A stretch of 64,000 bases of DNA from contig CAXIWW010000817.1 of NCBI GenBank assembly GCA_964036315.1, forward strand, positions 4,189,501 through 4,253,500. Reading direction: 5' to 3'. This document shows positions 50,842 to 62,585 of the stretch, piece by piece. Source of the DNA: Acanthosepion esculentum (Eukaryota; Mollusca; Cephalopoda; Sepiida; Sepiidae). Each line of letters starts with the position of its first letter. Position 1 is the stretch's first letter. The notes beneath the pieces were generated by a model. It saw only the letters and a list, made by a program, of their open reading frames with translations, had not been told where the DNA came from and ran no database searches. The translations under genes and the position numbers were made by a program.

Positions 50842-53243
50842 TAGGACTAGTTGGCACTGTCCTTCTGTTGGCACTTTTGCTATCAGCTGTTGGCACTTTT
50901 GCAATCATCTGTTGGCACTTTTACTATCAGCTGTTGGCACTTTATTTATCATCTGTTGGCACTTCTGCTATCAGCTGTTGGCACTTTTGCTATCAGCTTT
51001 TGGCACTTTTGTTATCAGCTGTTGGCACTTTTGCTATCAGCTGTTGGCACTTTTGCTATCAGCTGTTGGCACTTTTGCTATCAGCTGTGGTGCTGTTGGC
51101 ACTTTTGCTATCAACTGGTGTTGTTCGCAAGTTTTTATATAAACATGTATTTTTTTACTTTCATAGTGTTTTTTTTTTTTTAGTGGGGGTTCACTATTTG
51201 CTCATGGCTGAGACCCTTTGTGATCAGAAGCCTTGCTGTCAGATGTAGCTTATAATCATACCTAGGAATAGTTGGCACTGTGGTGCTGTTGGCACTTTTG
51301 CTATCAGCTGTTGGAACTTTTGCTATCAGCTGTTTGCACTTTTGCTATCAGATGTTGGCACTTTTGCTATCAGCTGTGGTGCTGTTGGCACTTTTGCTAT
51401 CAACTGGTGTTGTTCGCAAGTTTTTATATAAATATGTATTTTTAGACTTTCATAATGTTCTTTTTTTTAGTGGGGGGTCACTATTTGCTCATAGCTGGGA
51501 CCCTTTGTGATCAGAAGCCTTGCTGTCAGATGTAGTTTATAGTCATACCTAGGACTAGTTGGCAATGTGGTGCTATCAGCTGTTGGCACTTTTGCTATCA
51601 GCTGTTGGCACTTTTGCTATCAGCTGTTGGCACTTTTGCTATCAGCTGTGGTGCTGTTGGCACTTTTGCTATCAACTACTGTTGTTCGCATGTTTTTATA
51701 TAAACATGTATTTTGATACATTCATAGTGTCTTTTCTTTAGTGGGGGGTCACTATTTGCTCATAGCTGGGACACTTTGTGATCAGAAGCCTTGCTGTCAG
51801 ATGTAGTTTAGAGTCATACCTAGGACTAGTTGGCACTGTGGTATCAGCCGTTGGCACTTTTGCTATCAGCTGTTGGTACTTTTGCTATCAGCTTTTGGCA
51901 CTTTTGCTATCATCTGTTGGCACTTTTGCTATCAGCTGTTGGCACTTTTGCTATCAGCTGTTGGCACTTTTGGTATCATCTGTTGGCACTTTTGCTAACA
52001 GCTGTTGGCACTTTTGCTATCAGCTTTTCCACTTCTTGTATCAGCTGTTTGCACTTTTGCTATCAGCTGTTGGCACTTTTGCTATCAGCTGTGGTGCTGT
52101 TGGCACTTTTGCTATCAACTGGTGTTGTTCGCAAGTTTTTATATAAATATGTATTTTTATACTTTCATAGTGTTTTTTTTTTTAGTGGGGGGTCACTATT
52201 TGCTCATAGCTGGGACCCTTTGTGATCAGAAGCCTTGCTGTCAGATGTAGTTTATAGTCATACCTTGGACTAGTTGGCACTGTGGTGCTGTTGGCACGTT
52301 TGCTATCAGCTGTTGGTACTTTTGCTATCAGCTGTTGGCACTTTTGGTATCATCTTTTGGCACATTTGCTATCAGCTGTTGGCACATTTGCTATCAGCTT
52401 TTGGCACTTTTGATATCATCTGTTGGCACTTTTGCTATCAGCTGTTGGCACTTTTGCTATCAGCTGTTGGCACTTTTGCTATCAGCTGTGGTGCTGTTTG
52501 CACTTTTGCTATCAACTGGTGTTGTTCGTAAGTTTTTATATAAATATGTAATTTTATACTTTCATAATGTTCTTTTTTTTGGGGGGGGGTCACTATTTGC
52601 TCATAGCTGGGACCCTTTGTGATCAGAAGCCTTGCTGTCAGATGTAGTTTATAGTCATACCTAGGACTAGTTGACACTGTCGTGCTGTTGGCACTTTTGC
52701 TATCAGCTGTTGTCACTTTTGCTATCAGTTGTTGGCACTTTTGCTATCAGCTGTTGGCACTTTTGCTATCAGCTTTTGGCACTTTGCTATCAGCTGTTGT
52801 CACTTTTGCTATCAACTGGTGCTGTTCGCAAGTTTTTATATAAACATGTATTTTTATACTTTCATAGAGTTTTTTTTAGTGGGGGGTCACTATTTGCTCA
52901 TAGATGGGACCCTTTGTGATCAGAAGCCTTGCTGTCAGATGTAGTTTATAATCATACATAGGACTAGTTGGCACTGTGGTGCTGTTGGCACTTTTGCTAT
53001 CAGCTGTTGGCACTTTTGCTATCAGCTGTTGGATCTTTTGCTATCAGCTGTTGGCACTTTTGCTATCAGCTGTGGTGCTGTTGGAACTTTTGCTATCAAC
53101 TGATGTTGCTCGCAAGTTTTTATATAAACATGTATTTTTATACTTTCATATTGTTTTTTTTTAGTGGGGGGTCAGTATTTGCTCATAGCCTGGAAACTTT
53201 GTGATCAGAAACCTTGCTGTCAGATGTAGTTTATAGTCATACC
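50842..53243 (-). repeat. 2.39-kb tandem duplication, second copy
   Basis: Anchors: 50842, 51263, 51550, 51821, 52265, 52662, 52959; unit lengths 421, 287, 271, 444, 397, 297, 285. All signature oddities of the first copy are present in the same order at an offset of 2,392-2,394. The last unit differs: here CTGTGGTG is present, whereas the first copy has an extra CTGTTGGATC 22-mer and lacks it, marking the recombination edge. Confidence 0.92.
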
Positions 53244-56200
53244 TAGGACTAGTTGGCACTGTGGTGCTGTTGGCACTTTTGCTATCAGCTGTTGGCACTT
53301 TTGCTATCAGCTCTTGGCACTTTTGCTATCAGCTGTTGGCACTTTTGCTATCAGCTGTGGTGCTGTTGGCACTTTTGCTATCAACTGGTGTTGTTCGCAA
53401 GTTTTTATATAAATATGTATTTTTATACATTCATAGTGTTTTTTTTTAGTGGGGGGTCACTATTTGCTCATAGCTGTGACCCTTTTTGATCAGAAGCCTT
53501 CCTGTCAGATGTATTTTATAGTCATACCTAGGACTAGTTGGCACTGTGGTGCTGTTGGCACTTTTGCTATCAGCTGTTGGCACTTTTGCTATCAGCTTTT
53601 GGCACTTTTGCTATGAGCTGTTGGCACTTTTGCTATCAGCTGAGGTGCTGTTGGCACTTTTGCTATCAACTGGTGTTGTTCGCAAGTTTTTATATAAATA
53701 TGTATTTTTATACTTTCATAGTGTTTTTTTTTAGTGGGTGGCACTATTTGCTCATAGCTGGGAACCTTTGTGATCAGAAGCCTTGCTGTCAGATGTAGTT
53801 TATAGTCATACCTAGGACTAGTTGGCAATGTGGTGCTGTTGGCATGTTTGCTATCAGCTGTTGGTACTTTTGCTATCAGCTGTTGGCACTTTTGCTATCA
53901 GCTTTTGGCACTTTTTCTATCAGCTGTGGTGCTGTTGGCACTTTTGCTATCAACTGGTGTTGTTCGCAATATTTATATAAATATGTATTTTTATACTTTC
54001 ATAGTGTTTTTTTAGTGGGGGGTCACTATTTGCTCATAGCTGGGACCCTTTCTGATAGGAAGCCTTGCTGTCAGATGTAGTTTATAGTCATACCTAGGAC
54101 TAGTTGGCACTGTGGTGCTGTTGGCACTTTTGCTATCACCTGTTGGCAATTTTGCTATCAGCTGTTGGCACTATTACTATCAGCTGTTGGCACTTTTGCT
54201 ATCAGCTGTTGTGCTGTGGCACTTTTGCTATCAACTGGGGCTGTTCGCAAGTTTTTATATAAACATGTATTTTAATACATTCATAGTGTTTTTTTTTAGT
54301 GAGGGCCACTATTTGCTCATAGCTGGGACCCTTTGTGGTCAGAAGCCTAGCTGTCAGATGTAGTTTATAGTCATACCTAGGACTAGTTGGCACGGTGGTG
54401 CTGTTGGCACTTTTACTATCAGATGTTGGCACTTTTGCTATCAGCTGTTGGCACTTTAGCTATCAGCTGTTGGCACGTTTGCTATCAGCTGTTGGCACTT
54501 TTGGTATCAGCTGTTGGCACTTTTGCTATCAGCTGTTGTCAATTTTGCTATCAGCTGTGATGCTGTTGGCACTTTTGCTATTAACTGGTGTTGTTCGCAC
54601 GTTTTTATATAAATATGTATTTTTATACATTCATAGTGTTTTTTTTTAGTGGGGGGTCACTATTTGCTCATAGCTGTGACCCTTTGTGATCAGAAGCCTT
54701 GCTCTCAGATGTAGTTTATAGTCATACCTAGGACTAGTTGGCACTGAGGTGCTGTTGGCACTTTTGCTATCAGCTGTTGGCACTTTTGCTATCAGCTGTT
54801 AGCACTTTTGCTATCAGCTGTGGTGCTGTTGGCACTTATTCTATCAACTGGTGTTGTTCGCAAGTGTTTATATAAACATGTATTTTTATACTTTCATATT
54901 TTTTTTTTAGTGGGGGGTCACTATTTTCTCATAGCTGGGACCCTTTCTGATCAGAAGCCTTGCTGTCAGATGTAGTTTATAGTCATAACTAGGAATAGTT
55001 GGCACTCTGGTGCTGTTGGCACTTTTGCTATCAGCTGTTGGAACTTTTGCTATCAGCTGTTGGCACTTTTGCTATCAGCTGTTGGCAATTTTGCTATCAG
55101 CTTTTGGCACTTTTGGTATCAGCTGTTGGCACTTTTGCTATAAGATGTTGGCACATTTGCTATCAGCTGTTGGCACTTTTGGTATCATCTGTTGGCACTT
55201 TTGCTATCAGCTTTTGGCACGTTTGGTATCAGCTGTTGGCACTTATGCTATCAGCTGTTGGCACTTTTGCTATCAGCTGTGGTGCTGTTGGCACTTTTGC
55301 TATCAACTGGTGTTGTTCGCAAGTTTTTATATAAACATTTATTTTTATACATTCATAGTGTTTTTTGTTTTAGTGGGGGGTCACTATTTTCTCATAGCTG
55401 TGACCCTTTGTGGTCAGAAGCCTTGCTGTCAGATGTAGTTTATAGTCATACCTAGGATTAGTTGGCACTTTGGTGCTGTTGGCACTTTTGCTATCCGATG
55501 TTGGCACATTTGCTATCAGCTGTTGTCACTTTTGCTATCAGCTTTTGGCACTTTTGCTATCAGCTTCTGGCACTTTTGCTATCATCTGTTGGCACTTTTG
55601 CTATCAGCTGTTGGCACCTTTGCTATCAGCTTTTGGCACTTTTAGTATCAGCTGTTGGCACTTTTGCTATCAGCTGTTGGCACTTTTGCTATCAGCTGTG
55701 GTGCTGTTGGCACTTTTGCTCTCAACTGGTGTTGTTCGAAAGTTTTTATATAAACATGTATTTTTATACATTCATAGTGTTTTTTTTTTAGTGGGGGTCA
55801 CTATTTGCTCATAGCTGGAACCCTTTGTGATCAGAAGCCTTGCTGTCAGATGTAGTTTATCATCATACCTAGGACTAGTTGGCACTGTGGTGCTGTTGGC
55901 ACTTTTGCTATCAGCTGTTGGCACTTTTGCTATCAGCTGCTGGCACTTTTGCTATCATCTGTTGGCACTTTTGCTATCAGCTGTTTGCAGTTTTGCTATC
56001 AGCTGTTGGAACTTTTGCTATCAGCTGTTGGAACTTTTGCTATCAGCTGTTGGAACTTTTGCTATCAACTGTGGTGCTGTTGGCACTTTTAATATCAACT
56101 GGTGTTGTTCGCAAGTTTTTATATAAACTTGTATTATTTTACTTACATAGTGTTTCTTTTTTTTAGTGTGGGGTCACTATTTGCACATAGCTGGGACCCT

Positions 56201-58279
56201 TTGTGATCAGAAGCCTTGTTGTCAGATGTAGTTTATAGTCATACCTAGGACTATTTGGCACTGTGGTGCTGTTGGCACTTTTGCTATCAGCTGTTGGCAC
56301 TTTTGCTATCAGCAGTTGGCACTTTTGCTTTCAGCTGTGGTGCTGTTGGCACTTTTGCTATCAACTGGTGTTGTTCGCAAGTTTTTATATAAACATGCAT
56401 TTTTATACATTCATAGTGTTTTTTTTAGTGGTGGGTCACTATTTGCTCATAGCTTGGACCCTTTGTGATCAGAAGACTTGCTGGCAGATGTAGTTTATAG
56501 TCATACCTACGACTAGTTGGCACTGTGGATCTGTTGGCACTTTTGCTATCAGCTGTTGGCACTTTTGCTATAAGCTGTTGGCACTTTTGCTATCAGCTTT
56601 TGGAACTTTTGGTATCAGCTGTTGGCACTTTTGCTATCAGCTGTTGGCACTTTTGCTATCAGCTGTTGGCTCATTTCGTATCATCTGTTGGCAATTTTGC
56701 TATCAGCTGTTGGCACTTTTGCTATCAGCTGTTGGCACTTTTGCTATCAGATGTTGGCACATTTGCTATCAGCTGTTGGCACATTTGCTATCAGCTTTTG
56801 GCACTTATGCTATCAGCTCTTGGCACTTTTGCTATCATCTGTTGGCACTTTTGCTATCAGCTGTTGGCACTTTTGCTATCAGCTTTTGGCACTTTTAGTA
56901 TCAGCTGTTGGCACTTTTGCTATCAGCTGTTGGCACTTTTGCTATCAGTTGTTGGCACTTTTGCTATCAGTTTTGGCACTTTTGGTATCAGCTGTTGGCA
57001 CTTTTGCTATCAGCTGTTGGCACTTTTGCAATCAGCTGTTGGCACTTTTGCTATCAGCTGTTGGAATTTTGCTATCAGCTGTTGGCACTATTGCTATCAG
57101 CTGTTGTCACTTTTGCTATCAGCTTTGGTGCTGTTGGCACTTTTGCTATCAACTGGTGTTGTTAGCAAGTTTTTATATAAACATGTATTTTTATACATTC
57201 ATATTGTTTTTTTTTAGTGGGGGGTCACTATTTGCTCATAGCTGGGACCGTTTTTGATCAGAAGACTTGCTGTCAGATGTAGTTTATAGTCATACCTAGG
57301 ACTAGTTGGCAATGTGGTGCTCTTGGCACTTTTGCTATCAGCTGTTGGCAGTTTTGCTCTCACCTGTTGGCACTTTTGCTATCAGCTGTTGGCACTTTTG
57401 CTATAGGCTGTGGTGCTGTTGGCACTTTTGCTATCAACTGGTGTTGTTCGCAAGTTTTAATAAAAACATGTATTTTCATACATTCATAGTGTTTTTTTTT
57501 TAGTCGGGGGTCACTATTTGCCCATAGCTGGGACCCTTTGTGATCAGAAGCCTTGCTGTCAGATGTAGTTTATAGTCATACCTAGGACTAGTTGGCACTG
57601 TGGTGCTTTTGGCAATTTTGCTATCAGCTGTTGGCACTTTTGCTATCAGCTGTTGGCATTTTTGTATCAGCTGTTGGCACTTTTGCTATCAGCTGTTGGC
57701 ACTTTTGCTATCAGCTGTGGTGCTGTTGGCACTTTTGCTATCAACTGGTGTTGTTCGCAAGTTTTTATATAAACATGTATTTTTATACTTTCATAGTGTT
57801 TTTTTTTAGTGTGGGGTCACTATTTGCTCATAGCTGGACCATTTGTGATCAGAAGCCTTGCTGTCAGAAGTAGTTTATAGTCATACCTAGGACTAGTTAG
57901 CAATGTGGTGCTGTTGGCACTTTTGCTATAAGCTGTTGGCACTTTTGCTATCAGCTGTTGGCACTTTTGCTATCAGTTTTGGCACATTTGGTATCAGCTG
58001 TTGGCACTTTTGCTATCAGCTGTTGGCACTTTTGCTATCAGCTGTTGGCACTTTTGCTATCAGCTGTTGGAATTTTGCTATCAGCTGTTGGCACTTTTGC
58101 TATCATCTGTGGTGCTGTTGGCACTTTTGCTATCAACTGATGTTGTTCGCAAGTTTTTATATAAACATGTATTTTTATACATTCATAGTGTTTTTTTTAG
58201 TGGGGGGTCACTATTTGCTCATAGCTGGGACCCTTTGTGATCAGAAGGCTTGCTGTCAGACGTAGTTTATAGTCATACC
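53244..58279 (-). repeat. Mixed units, including the long run at 56.5-57.1 kb
   Basis: Anchors: 53244, 53529, 53813, 54095, 54378, 54729, 54990, 55453, 55870, 56246, 56508, 57297, 57583, 57888. The first five units are all 282-285 bp, the most regular stretch in the window. Several blocks carry ATATAAATATG instead of ATATAAACATG. Confidence 0.85.
56531..57153 (-). repeat. Longest 22-bp run in the right arm (about 28 copies)
   Basis: About 620 bp of 22-mers between GGCACTGTGGATCTG and CTATCAACTGG. It contains many copies of the linked variant TTTTGGCACTTTTGGTATC, a TCATTTCGTATC member near 56,670, and shortened members (TCAGTTTTGGC near 56,967). This run shows the greatest 22-mer diversity in the right arm. 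Confidence 0.9.
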
Positions 58280-59113
58280 TAGGACTAGTTGGCACTGTGG
58301 TGCTGTTGGCACTATTGCTATCAGCTGTTGGCAGTTTTGCTATAAGCTGTTGGCACTTTTGCTATCATCTGTGGTGCTGTTGGCACATTTGCTATCAACT
58401 GGTGTTGTTCGCAAGTTTTTATATGAACATGTATTTTTATACATTCATATTGTTTTTTTTTAGTGGGGGGTCACTATTTGCTCATAGCTGGGACCCTTTG
58501 TGATCAGAAGCCTTGCTGTCAGATGTAGTTTATAGTCATACCTAGGACTAGTTGGCAATGTGGTGCTCTTGGCAATTTTGCTATCAGCTGTTGGCAGTTT
58601 TGCTATCAGCTGTTGGCACTTTTGCTATCAGCTGTTGGCACTTTTGCTATAGGCTGTGGTGCTGTTGGCACTTTTGCTATCAACTGGTGTTGTTCGCAAG
58701 TTTTAATAAAAACATGTATTTTCATACATTCATAGTGTTTTTTTTTAGTGGGGGTTCACTATTTGCTCATAGCTGGGACCCTTTGTGATCAGAAGCCTTG
58801 TTGTCAGATGTAGTTTATAGTCATAACTAGGACTAGTTGGCAATGCAGTGCTGTTGGCACTTTTGCTATCAGCTGTTCTCACTTTTGCTATCAGCTGTTG
58901 GCACTTTTGCTATCAGCTGTTGGCACTTTTGCTATCAGCTGTGGTGCTGTTGGTACTTTTGCTATCAACTGGTTTTGTTCGCAAGTTTTAATATAAATAT
59001 GTATTTTTATATTTTCATAGTGTTTTTTTTTTAGTGGGGGGTCACTATTTGCTCATAGCTGGGACCCTTTGTGATCAGAAGCCTTGCTGTCAGATGTAGT
59101 TTATAGTCATACC
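58280..59113 (-). repeat. 0.84-kb three-unit module, copy 1
   Basis: Unit lengths 263, 285, 286 (anchors 58280, 58543, 58828). The middle unit has CAAGTTTTAATAAAAACATG, which removes the TTTATATAAA palindrome, and CATACATTCATAG; the third has TTTTAATATAAATATG and an anchor of CATAACTAGG with GCAATGCAGTG. Confidence 0.9.
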
Positions 59114-60913
59114 TAGGACTAGTTGGCACTGTGGTGCTTTTGGCAATTTTGCTATCAGCTGTTGGCACTTTTGCTATCAGCTGTTGTCATTTTTGCTATC
59201 AGCTGTGGTGCTGTTGGCACTTTTGCTATCAACTGGTGTTGTTCGCAAGTTTTTATATAAACATGTATTTTTATACTTTCATAGTGTTTTTTTTTTAGTG
59301 GGGGTCACTATTTGCTCATAGCTGGGACCCTTTGTGATCAGAAGCCTTGTTGTCAGATGTAGTTTATAGTCATACCTAGGACTATTTGGCACTGTGGTGC
59401 TGTTGGCACTTTTGCTATCAGCTGTTGGCACTTTTGCTATCAGCTGTTGGCACTTTTGCTATCAGCTGTGGTGCTGTTGGCACTTTTGCTCTCAACTGGT
59501 GTTGTTCGCAAGTTTTTATATAAACATGTATTTTTATACATTCATAGTGTTTTTTTTAGTGGGGGGTCGCTATTTGCTCATAGCTGGGACCCTTTGTGAT
59601 CAGAAGCCTTTCTGTCAGATGTAGTTTATAGTCATACCAAGGACTAGTTGGCAATGTGGTGCTGTTGGCACTTTTGCTATCAGCTGTTGGCACTTTTGCT
59701 ATCAGCTGTGGTGCTGTTGGCACTTTTGCTATCAACTGGTGTTGCTCGCAAGTTTTTATATAAACATGTATTTTTATACTTTCATAGTGTTTTTTTTAGT
59801 GGTGGGTGACTATTTGCTCATAGCTTGGACCCTTTGTGATCAGAAGACTTGCTGGCAGATGTAGTTTATAGACATACCTACGACTAGTTGGCACTGTGGT
59901 GCTGTTGGCACTTTTGCTATCAGCTGTTGGCACTTTTACTATCAGTTGTTGGCACTTTTGCTATCAGCTGTGGTGCTGTTGGCACTTTTGCTATCAACTG
60001 GTGTTGTTCGCAAGTTTTTATATAAACATGTATTTTTATACATTCATAGTGTTTTTTGTTTTAGTGGGGGGTCACTATTTCCTCATAGCTGGGACCCTTT
60101 GTGATCAGAAGCCTTGCTGTCAGATGTAGTTTATAGTCATACCTAGGAATAGTTGGCACTGTGGTGCTGTTGGCACTTTTGCTATCAGCTGTTGGCACTT
60201 TTGCTATCAGCTGTTGGCACTTTTGCTATCAGCTGTTGGCACTTTTGTTATCAGCTGTTGGTACTTTTGCTTTCAGCTGTTGGCTCTTTTGGTATCATCT
60301 GTTGGCACTTTTGCTATCAGCTGTTGGCACTTTTGCTATCAGCTGTTGGCACTTTTGGTATCAGCTGTTGGCACTTTTGCTATCAGCTGTTTGCACTTTT
60401 GCTATCAGCTGTGGTGCTGTTGGCACTTTTGTTATCAACTGGTGTAGTTCGCAAGTTTTTATATAAACATGAATTTTTATACTTTCATAGTGTTTTTTTT
60501 TTTTAGTGTGGGTCATTATTTGCTCATAGCTGGGACCCTTTGTGATCAGAAGCCTTGCTGTCAGATGTAGTTTATAGTCATACCTAGGACTAGTTGGCAA
60601 TGTGGTGCTGTTGGCACTTTTGCTATCAGCTGTTGGCACTTTTGCTATCAGCTGTTGGCACTTTTGCTATCAGTTTTGGCACTTTTGGTATCAGCTGTTG
60701 TCACTTTTGCTATCAGCTGTTGGCACTTTTGCTATCAGCTGTGGTGCTGTTGGCACTTTTGCTATCAACTGATGTTGTTCGCAAGTTTTTATATAAACAT
60801 GTATTTTTATACATTCATAGTGTTTTTTTTTTAGTGTGGGGTCACTATTTGCTCATAGCTGGGACCCTTTGTGATCAGAAGGCTTGCTGTCAGATGTAGT
60901 TTAAAGTCATACC
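59114..60913 (-). repeat. Units between module copies
   Basis: Anchors: 59114, 59377, 59639, 59879, 60144, 60585; unit lengths 263, 262, 240, 265, 441, 329. The 240-bp unit has one 22-mer fewer than the common 262. Two anchors are altered (CATACCAAGGAC near 59,639, CATACCTACGAC near 59,879). The 441-bp unit is copied at 62,586-63,025 (440 bp). Confidence 0.87.
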
Positions 60914-62585
60914 TAGGACTAGTTGGCACTGTGGTGCTGTTGGCACTATTGCTATCAGCTGTTGGCAGTTTTGCTATAAGCTGTTGGCACTTTTGCTATC
61001 AGCTGTGGTGTTGTTGGCACTTTTGCTATCAACTGGTGTTGTTCGCAAGTTTTTATATAAACATGTATTTTTATACATTCATATTGTTTTTTTTTAGTGT
61101 GGGGTCACTATTTGCTCATAGCTGGGACCCTTTGTGATCAGAAGACTTGCTGTCAGATGTAGTTTATAGTCATACCTAGGACTAGTTGGCAATGTGGTGC
61201 TCTTGGCACTTTTGCTATCAGCTGTTGGCAGTTTTTCTCTCAGCTGTTGGCACTTTTGCTATCAGCTGTTGACACTTTTGCTATAGGCTGTGGTGCTGTT
61301 GGCACTTTTGCTATCAACTGGTGTTGTTCGCAAGTTTTAATAAAAACATGTATTTTCATACATTCATAGTGTTTTTTTTTTAGTGGTGGTTCGGTATTTG
61401 CTCATAGCTGGGACCCTTTGTGATCAGTAGCCTTGCTGTCAGATGTAGTTTATAGTCATAACTAGGACTAGTTGTCAATGCAGTGCTGTTGGCACTTTTG
61501 CTATCAGCTGTTGTCACTTTTGCTATCAGCTGTTGTCACTTTTGCTATCAGCTGTTGGCACTTTTGCTATCAGCTGTGGTGCTGTTGGCACTTTTGCTAT
61601 CAACTGGTGTTGTTCGCAAGTTTTAATATAAATATGTATTTTTATATTTTCATAGTGTTTTTTTTTTAGTGGGGGGTCACTATTTGCTCATAGCTGGGAC
61701 CCTTTGTGATCAGAAGGCTTGCTGTCAGATGTAGTTTATAGTCATACCTAGGACTAGTTGGCACTGTGGTGCTGTTGGCACTATTGCTATCAGCTGTTGG
61801 CAGTTTTGCTATAAGCTGTTGGCACTTTTGCTATCAGCTGTGGTGCTGTTGGCACTTTTGCTATCAACTGGTGTTGTTCGCAAGTTTTTATATAAACATG
61901 TATTTTTATACATTCATATTGTTTTTTTTTAGTGGGGGGTCACTATTTGCTCATAGCTGGGACCCTTTGTGATCAGAAGCCTTGCTGTCAGATGTAGTTT
62001 ATAGTCATACCTAGGACTAGTTGGCAATGTGGTGCTCTTGGCACTTTTGCTATCAGCTGTTGGCACTTTTGCTATCAGCTGTTGGCACTTTTGCTATCAG
62101 CTGTTGGCACTTTTCCTATAGGCTGTGGTGCTGTTGGCACTTTTGCTATCAACTGGTGTTGTTCGCAAGTTTTAATAAAAACATGTATTTTCATACATTC
62201 ATAGTGTTTTTTTTTTAGTGGGGGTTCACTATTTGCTAATAGCTGGGACCCTTTGTGATCAGAAGCCTTGCTGTCAGATGTAGTTTATAGTCATAACTAG
62301 GACTAGTTGGCAATGCAGTGCTGTTGGCACTTTTGCTATCAGCTGTTGTCACTTTTGCTATCAGCTGTTGGCACTTTTGCTATCAGCTGTTGGCACTTTT
62401 GCTATCAGCTGTGGTGCTGTTGGCACTTTTGCTATCAACTGGTTTTGTTCGCAAGTTTTAATATGAATATATTTATATTTATATTTTCATAGTGTTTTTT
62501 TTTTAGTGGGGGGTCACTATTTGCTCATAGCTGGGACCCTTTGTGATCAGAAGCCTTGCTGTCAGATGTAGTTTATATTCATACC
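60914..62585 (-). repeat. 0.84-kb module, copies 2 and 3 in tandem
   Basis: Anchors 60914, 61177, 61463 and 61749, 62012, 62298; unit lengths 263, 286, 286 then 263, 286, 288. Both copies keep the order of copy 1: ordinary unit, TTTTAATAAAAACATG unit, TTTTAATATAAATATG or TTTTAATATGAATATA unit with a CATAACTAGG anchor. Confidence 0.9.
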
